Assembly (NCBI RefSeq): GCF_035222485.1
Contig: NC_085920.1
Location: 1,798,001-1,862,000 of the forward strand
Direction: 5' to 3'
Source: Podospora pseudoanserina
Taxonomy: Eukaryota; Ascomycota; Sordariomycetes; Sordariales; Podosporaceae
DNA: 64,000 bases
Positions 39,178-50,000 of the stretch are shown here, in pieces (position 1 is the first letter of the stretch; every line of letters begins with the position of its first letter). Both the position numbers and the translations under genes were made by a program. The notes beneath the pieces are model-generated. The model was not told the origin of the DNA. It saw only the letters and a list, made by a program, of their open reading frames with translations, and made no database searches.

Positions 39178-40417
39178 ATGCCCCCAACCGTCCAGTTCAA
39201 CCCCTCCGCCACCTCATGGCGCTCTTCACCCCCCACAGACCTGGGCAGCACCACCTCCCAAACGATCCAAACCTTTCACTCCCTCCTCCCCTCCTACAGC
39301 CCCACACCCCTCCAGCCCCTTCCCTCCATCGCCCAAGATCTAGGGATCAAAGCCGTCTACCTCAAAAGCGAAGCCTCCCGGCTCGGGCTCCCTTCGTTCA
39401 AAATACTAGGTGCCTCATGGGCTGTTTACCGCGCCGTACTTGACTTCCTTGCCGTTGGGCTGGTTCCCAACCAGGCACTCCCCTCTCTGGATGACGTTAA
39501 GAAAGTGATCCACGACAAGGGTTTGGAAGAGTTAAAGGTAATCACCGCCACAGCAGGCAACTGGGGACGAGCGGTGGCCAAGATGGCGGGGTATCTCGGC
39601 TTGAAGACCGTGGTTTTCGGGAGTGATCATATGCATCCTACCACAAGAGAACTGATACGCAACGAGGGGCTAGGGACCGAGTTTAGGGTGGTGAAAGGGG
39701 GGTATGTTGATGCTGCGAACGAGGCGAGGGAGTATGGGATGGAAGAGGGGAGGGAAAAAGAGAGGTTGTTGGTTATGGATATGGGTTTTGAGGGAGGGGA
39801 GAAAGTTCCTGGGGTGAGTTCGCAAGTCTGATGACAATGACATTTGAGCTGTTATGCTGACAGTGGAATAGTGGGTTGTGGAGGGATACAGCACCATGCT
39901 TACGGAGTACGAGACTCAGATTCGGGAACAAACTGATGGTCAACGGGGTGCGACACATGCTTTTGTTCCTTGCGGTTGTGGATCTATCGCGAGTGCTGTC
40001 ACGCAGTTTTTTAGGGACGCCAAAAGGGAGGATGATGTGAAAGTTGTGGTTGTCGAGCCGGATTCTGCGGCTTGTTTGTTGGCTTCACTTGAAAGGGGAG
40101 AGGATAGTACGGTTGAGACGGGGGATGAGACGATTATGTGTGGGATGAACTGTGGGACACTGTCAGGGAGCGCTTGGGAGGTTTTGGGGAAAGGTGTGGA
40201 GGCGGGTGTAGCTGTGACTGATAAAGAGGCTCATCGGGCTGTGGTGGATCTTGAGAATGAGGGGGTTGAAGCTGGGCCTTGCGGTGCGGCTACGTTGGCC
40301 GGGTTGAGGAGAGTCTGCGCGGATGTTTCGGCGAGGGAGAAGTTGGGATTGGGTGCGGAGGCGGTGGTAGTGTTGTTCTGTACGGAGGGGAAGAGGGAAT
40401 ATGAGGTGCCAATGTAA
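39178..40417 (+). CDS. PLP-dependent fold-II lyase, diaminopropionate ammonia-lyase-like
   Basis: Exons 39178-39813 and 39872-40417 encode 393 aa; the intron (GTGAGT..AATAG) joins KVPG to WVVEGYSTML. The PLP lysine sits in LGLPSFKILGASWA (about residue 79). TATAGNWGRAVAKMAGYLG is the substrate/phosphate loop of the threonine-dehydratase/diaminopropionate ammonia-lyase group. VPCGCGSIASAVTQFF (Gly loop) and GMNCGTLS follow in the C-terminal half. The SFKILGAS and CGMNCG motifs favour the diaminopropionate ammonia-lyase family, which deaminates 2,3-diaminopropionate to pyruvate. A dehydratase acting on Thr or Ser is the main alternative. In-frame ATG at 39109 would add 23 residues. It follows the beta-galactosidase gene in the same direction, but no pathway link is evident. 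Confidence 0.85.
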
Positions 40418-42226
40418 CAAGGATTAGATGGACGGAACCTACCGAGATTTTGTTGACCCATCATCTGGTCAGGGCGGCCGATGTTCACGGTCCATAGGAT
40501 GAAATGCTCGTGGGTCTTACACAGGAAGGCTGTGTGGAGCATAGACTCGCACGACTCAGGCCAACAACAACAAAGTAGGCCAATGATTTGGAACACGGTG
40601 GTTGGATGATAGAATACAACTCAACTGCGCGAGGATGCGGTGAGTGTGGTATCAGCCGTTGGCACATGCAGACATAATGATCTGATTGCTGCTATCTGCA
40701 TTTCTATACCCGTTCATTTCCGTTGGTCCTTGTTGTGTCAGAAAATGCATCTGCCTCACTGGATGGCGTTTGCCTCATTGAAACCTCATCAACAAACCGC
40801 AAAGGGATGCTACCCTGGCTGTCGTTCTGCTAGATCTTGGTCCATGGCCACTCTTCTTGGCTGACGAGAGAGGCACTTAGTTGGCCATCGTGATCATAGT
40901 CGCAGAATTATCGCTGTTTCCCAAGTCAAAGACAGCCATGTATCGATAACCATTCGCATCGCTCCACCTCAACATTGGCAAACCCACATTATATGGCCTG
41001 AGGCAATTCAGTCACATGAAGTGAGACAGTAGTAAAATGGCTGATTGATTCACCGCAGTTCGGTTTGCCCGAGATCCAACCGAGAAACATGGGGCAAAGG
41101 GCTTTGAGGAAGGTGACACGAACAGTATTTTGGTGCAAAGCGGGCCAAGTGACGTTATCATTATCCACATGCAAGTCCACCCCAAAGGCAAGACGGCGTG
41201 GTATCACGTCTCGGAAACTGGGACTTTATGCAGATCCCCCAGCCAATTCACCCTCCGAAAAAAATCCATCTCGGTAAAGGTTTGAGCTGTTTGTCTGGAG
41301 AAAACTGCACTACTGGATTTCTGGGGATGCGGGTTCAGGGACCCTGTGAAGTTTGACAGGTTGATTCCCGCAAAAATATCCAAGCGACACAGAAAGTTTG
41401 ATGGACGGAAACCAGACTTCTATGAAACACTGGATGGCCTATCAACTCTCTAGAACTGACCGGAGTTTCGTCCGGTCTACCGTGAACTCTGTTTGGCGGA
41501 TTTCCCATTGCCCAGAAGTGAACAACTGCCGCTCAAGCTTCCCCAAGCTCCCGGCCCGAACACCAAGAAATCTTCATCTGAACTATGACCTCATCGCACC
41601 CCGCACCAATGCGACCCCTAAAACCCTTCACTTGCGAACCGGACCTTGGCCGAAGTCACCGATACTCCTAACTGCAGGTTTCATATCAAGAGTGTTTTTT
41701 CTGACCATATCCGCGTTGGGATAGCCATGGGAATATCCCTTCAAACTTTTCATCCGAGGTTGCACCATGCAGAAACGATGATCACAATCCAACCTCTTAC
41801 ACCCACAACTACCCACACAAAACCCACCAGATCTGGGAATATGGGCGGAACAAGATCGTCCCCCACCCCGCTGGGATGCCCTTAGCCCGCCAGTGCGATT
41901 CACAGGCTCGACAGGACCGCACGTGGAGGGTTACCGAGTGACAGCATCCTGCAACACGCTCCACGGTGCTCGACAGCGGCTGGCAACGGTTCACTCGACC
42001 AACACGCTATCCTACACAGTCCCACCCTTCTCGCCGCTCACTGGTTGCGTAGTCAACCGGGAGAAGGGACCGTTCCCGGAAACCGTTACCTTTCAGGTCG
42101 GAGCCGGGCAACCCTTCCAGCATGCGGTGGTATGGTATATAAGATGGGCGCCTGTCCCGGGTCTGACCGTCCAGCAAGTTTATCAGTCATTCCTTCTTCA
42201 CTGGCAACGGCCGAATCGTTACGACC
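40418..42226. other. Long intergenic region and transporter promoter
   Basis: No coding region is recognised over 1.8 kb. A TATATAA box at 42136-42142 lies 85 bp upstream of the transporter ATG and probably sets its transcription start. Confidence 0.5.
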
Positions 42227-44016
42227 ATGGCGCCACCAAAGTTCATGGGCCTCTCTGGGAGGCCATTATCCATGATGGTATCAGCTGTTGCGACGACGGG
42301 GTTCCTCCTCTTCGGTTACGACCAAGGTGTGATGAGTGGTATCATCACGGCCCCAGCTTTCAACAAAATGTTTCCAGAAACAAAAGACAACTCGACAATG
42401 CAAGGATTTGTGACGGCCATCTACGAGATCGGATGTCTGGCGGGTGCCATGTTCATGCTTTGGGCTGGTGATCTGCTCGGCAGACGACGAGGCATCATTG
42501 CGGGCGCCAGCATCATGTTGATTGGCGTTATCATTCAGGTTGCGACGGTCAAGGATAAGAACCCGCTGGCTCAGCTCATCGTTGGTCGCGTTGTCATGGG
42601 CGTTGGAAACGGCATGAACACCTCGACAATTCCCACTTACCAGGGTGAGTGACACAACATTGTCATCACACAGGAAATAGGCAACTGACAATGACCACAG
42701 CTGAATGCAGTAAGACGTCGAATCGAGGACTTTTGATCTGTATCGAAGGTGGTGTCATCGCTTTCGGTACACTGATCGCCTACTGGCTCGACTACGGTGC
42801 TTCCTACGGGCCCGATGACCTTGTCTGGCGTTTCCCTATTGCCTTCCAGGTCATCTTCGCCGTGCTCATCATCTTCCCCATGATGTTCCTTCCCGAGTCG
42901 CCGAGATGGCTTCTGAGCCACCAGCGCGAGGCCGAAGCTGACCGAGTCATCGCCGCCATCCGTGGTTACGAAGAGGGAAGCCCCGAGGCTGTGCTCGAGC
43001 GCAACCTCATTGTCGATTCTCTCCGTGCCTCTGGTGGTTATGGCCAGAAGAGCACTCCCGTCAAGGCTCTCTTCACGCACGGTAAAACGCAGCACTTCCG
43101 CCGCATGCTACTCGGTTCCTCGGCCCAGTTCTTCCAGCAGGTCGGCGGCTGTAACGCAGTCATTTACTATTTCCCCATCTTGTTCGAGGAGTCCATCGGC
43201 ACCGATCACAACATGTCACTCCTCTTGGGCGGTGTCAACATGATCGTTTATTCCATCTTCGCCACCACTTCCTGGTTCATTGTCGAACGCGTCGGCCGGA
43301 GAAAAATGTTCCTCATCGGCAGTTTGGGACAGTCCCTTTCCATGGTCATCACGTTCGCCTGCCTTATTGACGGCAAGGAAATGACTGCTCGCGGCGCTGC
43401 TGTGGGCTTGTTTACCTACATTGCCTTCTTCGGCGCCACCTGGCTCCCCTTGCCCTGGCTCTACCCTGCCGAAGTCAACCCCATCAAGACCAGAGCCAAA
43501 GCCAACGCTGTCTCCACCTGTGTCAACTGGCTGTTCAACTTTGTCATTGTCATGGTTACGCCTATCATGGTCTCCAACATTGGCTGGGGAACCTACCTCT
43601 TCTTTGCAGCAACAAACGCTTGCTTCATCCCGGTCATTTACTTCTTCTACCCTGAGACAGCAAAGAGATCTCTCGAAGAGATCGACATCATCTTTGCCAA
43701 GGGCCACGCAGAGAAGATGAGCTATGTACGGGCTGCGAAGGAGCTGCCGCATTTGCAGCCAGAAGAGATTGAAGGGTACGCGAGAAAGTATGGTCTTGTT
43801 GGGCACGGCGAGAGCGATAGCTCGACTGAGGTTGGAACTATTGGTGATGAGAGGAGGGATGTGGAGAAGAATTTCAGTGGGCAGAGCGGGAATACGACGA
43901 ATAGCAGTGATGAGGGGTTGCCTGACAGAGGGCCGGGTCCGTCGGTTGTTGATGAGGGAGGTGTGGAAAGTGGTTTTGGGGATGGAGTTAACGCGAGTAG
44001 GAAGGCTGATAATTAG
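42227..44016 (+). CDS. MFS monosaccharide (hexose-type) transporter
   Basis: Exons 42227-42644 and 42701-44016 encode 577 aa, with an intron (GTGAGT..CACAG) that splits the Ala codon after TIPTYQ. Sugar-porter motifs are present in order: LFGYDQGVMSG in span 1, GDLLGRRRGI, GRVVMGVGNGMNT, PESPRWLL, QVGGCNAVIYYFPILFE, and PETAKRSLEEID at the end of span 12. These motifs match fungal high-affinity glucose/hexose transporters of the plasma membrane. A hydrophilic 110-residue tail rich in Glu, Gly and Ser (STEVGTIGDERRDVEK) could be a site for phosphorylation or ubiquitin-mediated turnover. The true substrate (glucose, galactose, xylose) is not readable. Its position 3.4 kb beyond the beta-galactosidase is suggestive only. 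Confidence 0.9.
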
Positions 44017-44688
44017 GGGGGCTTATGATGATGACGATTGAGAGAAAATGAATGGTGGATGATATGGTGGATGATACCAGGCTTCTAAGCATGATGTTTT
44101 CTTATTTTTTGAAGAGTTATAGACATAGACGGCTATGGTCGTCTGGGAGAGAATACCCTTTTGGCTTTTGTAGATATGGCTTTTTTTATGGTCATCTAGG
44201 ATAGATGATAGTGGATGAAAGATTTTGTTTTTGAATATTTTGCGCTTGTGTTGGTGCTTGGTGTGTGTTGAATGATGGATGATGTGCAAGGGTCACATGC
44301 ACTGTCAACACGGCCTGTGAGGCCGGCTCCCCAGTTATGGAGTTCCAAGATTGCCTCGAGGTGGCAATGTCAGGTCTTTCATCGAATTAATATTTGCGTG
44401 TACCTGGAATAAATGGGGTGGGGTGGTGAATGCTGAGGAGTCGCAGCAATTGGGAACATCCATCCCTTCCCCCTGTCGAATCACGATAATATTGACTTAT
44501 TAAGAAGTATAGTGCAAGTCAAGATCTCTTGAACTTGGGTCACCTACAGAGTCTCGAGGTTCTTGGTATTCGGCGACTGATACTTAGGCATGCAGTACAC
44601 AATTTGCTTATCCTCACAATTCCAAGCTGTCAACTCCAACACTACATCTGCAGAAACACCACCTCGTAAGGACAGCACAATAACGCAA
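44017..44688. other. Intergenic, nothing recognised
   Basis: The 3' regions of the converging transporter and small secreted protein genes. Includes ggtggatgata duplicated near 44053 and 44068. Confidence 0.5.
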
Positions 44689-45086
44689 TTATTCAGCTAC
44701 AGCCTCTGTCGTGGCATCCACCTCAGCTTCGTCGGGCTTGTCTCCCGCTGCCGTTTTGCAGCCAAAGTTACCGCATCCATACACCCACTGGCAATCACAC
44801 AAGTAGTAACACTCGGGAGTCCTGGTCAAGGGCGTAGATCCCTGGCAACTGGTAGTTGCGTTGCATCTGTTCGAATTCTCCGCGGTGTGACACTCGAGTG
44901 CCCAGTAGCCCTGACGCCTGTAATGGGTTGGGTTGGGCGAGGTGTCGGCTGCTCCGATGGGCACTGCTATAGCAAAAGTGATGTTGAGCCCCAGAAAGAA
45001 AATTTGGATAGTGAAGAGGATCTAGATGGTGGATTTATTGGTAGACGGCTGTTGAAGAGGGGTTCGTGTGGTCTCTCTACCTTCAT
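44689..45086 (-). CDS. Small secreted 8-cysteine protein with a 6-nt first exon
   Basis: Exon 1 is only ATGAAG (45086-45081). A 59-bp intron (GTAGAG..ATCTAG) joins it to exon 2 (45021-44689), giving 112 aa that begin MKILFTIQIFFLGLNITFA, a clear signal peptide. The mature part contains eight cysteines in a compact block (ECH, RCN, SCQ, ECY, LCDC, GCGNFGC), enough for four disulfides, and ends in an acidic tail (DKPDEAEVDATTEAVAE). A start codon plus one lysine before the first intron is a known layout in small fungal secreted-protein genes. Without it the signal peptide has no in-frame ATG. The family is not recognised. Candidate roles are effector, antimicrobial or surface protein. A plus-strand frame here is a shadow. 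Confidence 0.7.
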
Positions 45087-45311
45087 GGTTGGATGGTGGG
45101 ATTGGAAGAGTTGATCGGCTATACAGGGTCGGTGGTAAGTAGTCTTTGATGCCTGATGGATGTACGATGCGACGGTGGAAAGATTGTTAGATGATTGAAC
45201 AGTCTCAGGAGGGGGAGGAAGCGGTTTTACATATATACAGAAATCGGCTTGCTGCGACTTTGAGGTGGCCTCCCTCTCAGCTTGACGCCTAACAACAATG
45301 CTTTGCCTCTA

Positions 45312-45929
45312 TCAGATCCGGTAACTTGCTCCCTTGAGATCATAATGACGGAATACCTGGCCAAAGTTGGGGACTTTCTCAAAACAGGAGTTATTCGTAC
45401 CGCAGATACAATCAGTATGCCAAACAGGTGTGCCATCTACTTGCGTGCCAGTACTCGGCTTCCGAATGACGAGTTTAGAAAGGTTCTTGTGCGTGCAGCG
45501 TGGGCTGCTGCAGGTTGGGGAGAGTTTAAAGGCCGGGACTTTGGGTTGGTGAGGGGGGTTCGCTAGGTGATGTTTTGGTTGGTGGGGTGGTGGAGCTATT
45601 GTTGTTGGGCGACTCGGGGAGAATAGGTACAACGGTTGTCCACGATGGGTGTGGGAACCGTCTGCTCGAGAGAGGCAGTTTTTCTGCCGTAAATCCCTGC
45701 TACAAAGACCGAGACCTGCTATTACAAGAAGTAACAAACCGGAGACGACGATGAGAAGAACGCCGAGTCGGATACCGCAGAGCTTCTTCTCTGGTGGGTC
45801 GGAGATCTGTTGTTGGGCTGCACTAGGTGCTTTCGTATCATACTGATAGGGTATGCGTATCGGTATAGGAGGACGCCGAGGGCGGGTAAATGGGCATCGG
45901 AGCTGTGTGGTGGCCATTGTAGACTTCAA
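45312..45929 (-). CDS. Hypothetical single-pass membrane protein
   Basis: The intronless frame encodes 205 aa from 45929 (201 from a second ATG). A basic, Pro-rich N-terminus (RPRRPPIPIRIPYQ) is followed by one strong membrane span (LGVLLIVVSGLLLLVIAGLG, about residues 55-74). A Pro/His-rich region (APPPHQPKHHLANPPHQPKV) and six cysteines spread through the C-terminal half complete it. No catalytic domain is recognised. Positive residues before the span suggest a cytosolic N-terminus. The reading has no family match I can name, and a shorter gene or chance frame is possible. Confidence 0.4.
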   Translation of the reverse strand: MKSTMATTQLRCPFTRPRRPPIPIRIPYQYDTKAPSAAQQQISDPPEKKLCGIRLGVLLIVVSGLLLLVIAGLGLCSRDLRQKNCLSRADGSHTHRGQPLYLFSPSRPTTIAPPPHQPKHHLANPPHQPKVPAFKLSPTCSSPRCTHKNLSKLVIRKPSTGTQVDGTPVWHTDCICGTNNSCFEKVPNFGQVFRHYDLKGASYRI

Positions 45930-47048
45930 GTCCTGAAGGGTCGTGTGGCGACAGCGGCGAGATGGGATTCTATTTCAAAAGTCAGCATGAACGCGGTGTA
46001 ACATATCTCTGATGATGATCCGTACCTTTCGCGAGTGATCTCTGGGCATCGTGAGTAACCATGCGGTCTGTGATAAAGGAGGGAATGGGGAAATGGCGGG
46101 GGAAGGCTAATAGGTCTGGATGCGGGCTCTGGAAGGATTTGAGGAGCTGACCCAACCCCATAGATCAGGTTCAGGGAAGGGCCGCGCCATGCCTCTGCGA
46201 CCATGCCACCGGCCACCGACCACCAATGTCCATAACATTAAAGCCAAAAATCCCATCACAAGTCGAGAATCGACTAACCAAAGCCAAGAAATGGTCGACA
46301 TTGCCCTCAATCCAATCAGGAGGCGGCCAAGTATTACACTTGGTGCCGATCTGTAGCAAACCCCTTTTCAAGGAGCGAAGGGCTGCTTGCGCCATCCCGC
46401 AACAACAACAAAGGGACCATAGAGGCAGAAATCTTTCTTTATCATGGGAAATAAATCAATGTGATCTGTCATTCCTCCCCCTGAAGGCCATTATTCCCAC
46501 CCAGCTCTCCCAAAATCAAGGCTAGCCCATCGTGCAATACGTCGACACGGCGATGGCGCAAAGGACCTTGGTGAGCATGATGACGGACTTGGTGTTGGCT
46601 GCGACTGTTGCGCTGGTTCGTTCTGGTTGTGTTGTTGATGCCAGTTGTGGCAGATAGTTCACAGGAGTGGCTGTGGTATATAATATGGGCAGGCACTGGC
46701 CATCCTCATTCAAGTCACAGTAGAGCAACTTCCACCATGCGTGGCGGTGTGGGTCGGAGATAACAAAGCTCTGCTTTGGTAAGAGCCCGCCCGCTGCTTT
46801 GCTGTTAGCCGGCCACAGGTAGCCTTCCCTAGAAAGCCTATTCCGCTATTTCAGGTAACTCTCCTAGGCCGCAGTCTCACGCGGTTTAAGGTTACATGAC
46901 TGCCTACATCATCGCTACTATCCCGACTATAGGCATTCACCAATGGGACTCCGATGTTGTTGGTATCCAACGAAAGAAAGTCAATTTGTATCATCGATCG
47001 CTTCAGTCTATCCAAAACTACAGCTATCCCGTCGGTCTTCCTCGCAGT
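45930..47048. other. Intergenic, no gene recognised
   Basis: About 1.1 kb to the stop codon of the PKS-NRPS gene. Frames on both strands are short and lack motifs. Confidence 0.5.
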
Positions 47049-50000
47049 CTACTCAGTCACCAAACAAGGCAACACCAGCGTCCTCCTCCCCTCTCCCCAA
47101 CCCTCTTCAAAATAACCCGCAATCACATCCCCCAACCCCCTAACCCTCGCCTCCTGAAGCCACCTGTCCATCGTCCAAACCTCAATCTTCCTTCCTGTCC
47201 GCCGGGCCAAGTACCCCGCCAACCCCTCGGCCGTGCCCTCGATCTTCTCCTCGTCATCCCCTCCCACATGATGAACATACGACACCTTGCTCTTCCCAGC
47301 TTGATCCACCGCCAAAGCCGCAGCAACAACATCACTAGCTACCCTCCCCACCTCAGCCATATCCACGTTCCCTTCCACCTCCAGCCCGGGTATGTGGGGT
47401 ACAGCACCCATCTTGGAGCTGAACCGCAATAGGGTTCCCACAACATCTGGTGCGACCTTCACAGCCTCCCCCTTTCCATCCTCTGCCGTGTATAGTGACA
47501 CTGGCCTGTGTATCACGACTGCGACTCCCTTTTCAGCCAAGCGTTCAAGCATGACCTCTCCAATCCACTTTGATGCCGCGTAACCTTCTTTGACTGCTGC
47601 GTCGGACTCGCATGGCGGGAAACGCGCAAGTGAGCCAGGGGAAATAGAGTTTCCGCCGTGTTGCTTCTGGGCAAAGGTAGCAACAGAGGCAGTGGAGATG
47701 AAGTGCACTGGCACCTTCTTCCCTCCCTGGAGTTGACCGGCAAGCACCGCGAATCGTGCGAGCGTTCTTGTGGACAGAACATTGGCCGGCTTGAGTGAGT
47801 CGTACGTCTTGAGGAAGCTAGTGTCTGCGCCATTGTGTATCATGACGTCTACTCTTGATGCCAATGTCTGGAACAGGTGTATGGAAAGGCCTAGCAAGGG
47901 CGAGGTGAGGTCGCCGGGATATTCTCTGACTTTGGGGTGACGATGGATCCGGCCCGAAGAGCTGTCGGTACCGGACCGGACCGCGACGCAGTGCACAGTC
48001 TTGACCTGATCGGAAGAGATGAGGTGTTCGAGCAGGTGTTGCCCAAGGAACCCCGTTGCACCTGTGAGGATGACTTCCAGACCATGCCCTTCAGTAACGC
48101 GCTCTTCCGCAGCAGCTGTCTCCAAGGGCAGGTCCTCCTCCAAGAAGCCTTGCATAAGAAGTGATATCTCCTTGTCCCAATCAACAACAGTCTCCACATC
48201 TCGCACTGGGTCCTTCAGACCGGTAGTAGCCGTCTGGACAAGCGATGCCATGGCCCCAAGTGAACTTGCCCTGAAGAGGCTCGGCAACGGGGTGGTATTC
48301 TCCAGACCAAACTTCCTCTTCAGCGATGCCTGCAGTTGGATGAGAAGCAGCGAGTTGCCCCCCACCCTAAAGAAGTCGGCTTCCTTCCCCGTGACTGGCG
48401 CATGAGCCGTTGGCAGCACCTCCAACCAGATCTCTCGAATTCGCGACTCTGTCTCGGTTAGAGACTCCGCCACACCGGTTTCGCCGTCGTCACCGATTTC
48501 TGGAAGTGGCAGCGTGTCCAAGGCGCGACGATCCAGCTTCCCGTTCGGCGTCAAAGGCAGCTTCTCAATCGGCACCGCAAAAGAGGGGCACATGTACGGC
48601 GGCAGAGGAAGTCGAGCGATCATGTCCTGCAGGTCAAAGTCCTTGTCGTGTTTGTTGAGAACAACAAAGGCAACCAACAGGTCCCCTTCTCGCAAGGACA
48701 CAGCAGCTTGGCTCACATTCTCTGCCCCAGCCGTCTTGACAATCACAGCTGCCACCTCGTCCAGTTCAACCCTGACACCCCTGATCTGGACTTGCGCATC
48801 GCCCTCAATACGACCAAGGCATTGAAGTGATCCATCGGGCAAGAACCGACCCAGGTCTCCCGTGCGGTAGAATCTTGTGTCCCTCATGCTAAATTCCAAG
48901 GCAAACGGAGGGTCGATGATGAATCTAGCCACTGGTTCATCCGGCCTGGTGACATATCCGCCTGCTGCAACACCAGCTCCTCCAATGTATATCTCGCCTG
49001 GGAATCCCTCTGGAACTGGCTCCAGCTTGTCATTGACGATGACGACGGTATAGTTCGGCATAGCAGTTCCAACATCGGGGTCTTCATCCCGATCCTTGCG
49101 GCGATAGTCGACAAACGTCCTGGTGCACGAAACGGTCCCCTCTGCCGGTCCATATGCATTTACCAATCTCAGATCTGTCAGTTCCAAAAAGGCAAACGCG
49201 TCCAGGTGATTCCGCGTCAGCTTTTCCCCACCACTCACGGCCAACTTCCAGGTCGTGCACTTTCTCAAACCCTCCCCGCCAAAGCGGATCAGGGCAGCAT
49301 ATTCGGACGGAACGCCAACGGTGTAGGTGACACCTTCGTGGGCCATGATCTTCGCAATAGAAGCTGGGTCTCCTCGGACACTGTCTGGTACCATGACTAC
49401 CGTTCCTCCATGTGCCAGTCCACCAAAGATCTGCTCCAGGGAGCAGTCGAACCCAAGTGAGCTTTGCTGCAGAACCGTCTCCCTTTTGATGTCATGCAAT
49501 GACTTTACAGCAAGGACTTGGTTGAGAATATTTGTGTGTGACATGATCACGCCTTTCGGACGGCCGGTGGAGCCGCTGGTGAAGATGATACAGGCCGGGC
49601 TGTCACTTGCAATGTTGAGAGGGAGTTCATCCTGGTCGTGGTTGTGATTGTTGGCTTTGACTGAGTCGATATCAACGATTGGAACGCTTGACCCAATAAA
49701 GCCCTGAAGAGTAGCCAGGTCCTCTTCCCCCTTGCACAGCAAAATATGAGGCTCGCAATCCTCAAGCATCAGCGCCAGCCGCTCGAGAGAGTTACGCCGT
49801 TCAAGGGGCACATAAACGCAACCCGCCGCCATGATTGCCAGCATTGCGCACAAGATGTCCCCCAGACCGGTGGCGTAAACTGCGACACTCCTTCCTTTCC
49901 CGACAACATGCTGCGCCAGCGCAGTTCTGATCACACCGACCCTCACCATTAACTGCTGATATGTGATAGATGCCGTTTTATCCTTGATGGCGATACTCTC

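Noticed and set aside
44590-45114. 174-aa plus-strand open frame
   Set aside because: The minus strand gives a signal peptide and eight clustered cysteines with a fitting intron. The plus frame has no such features.
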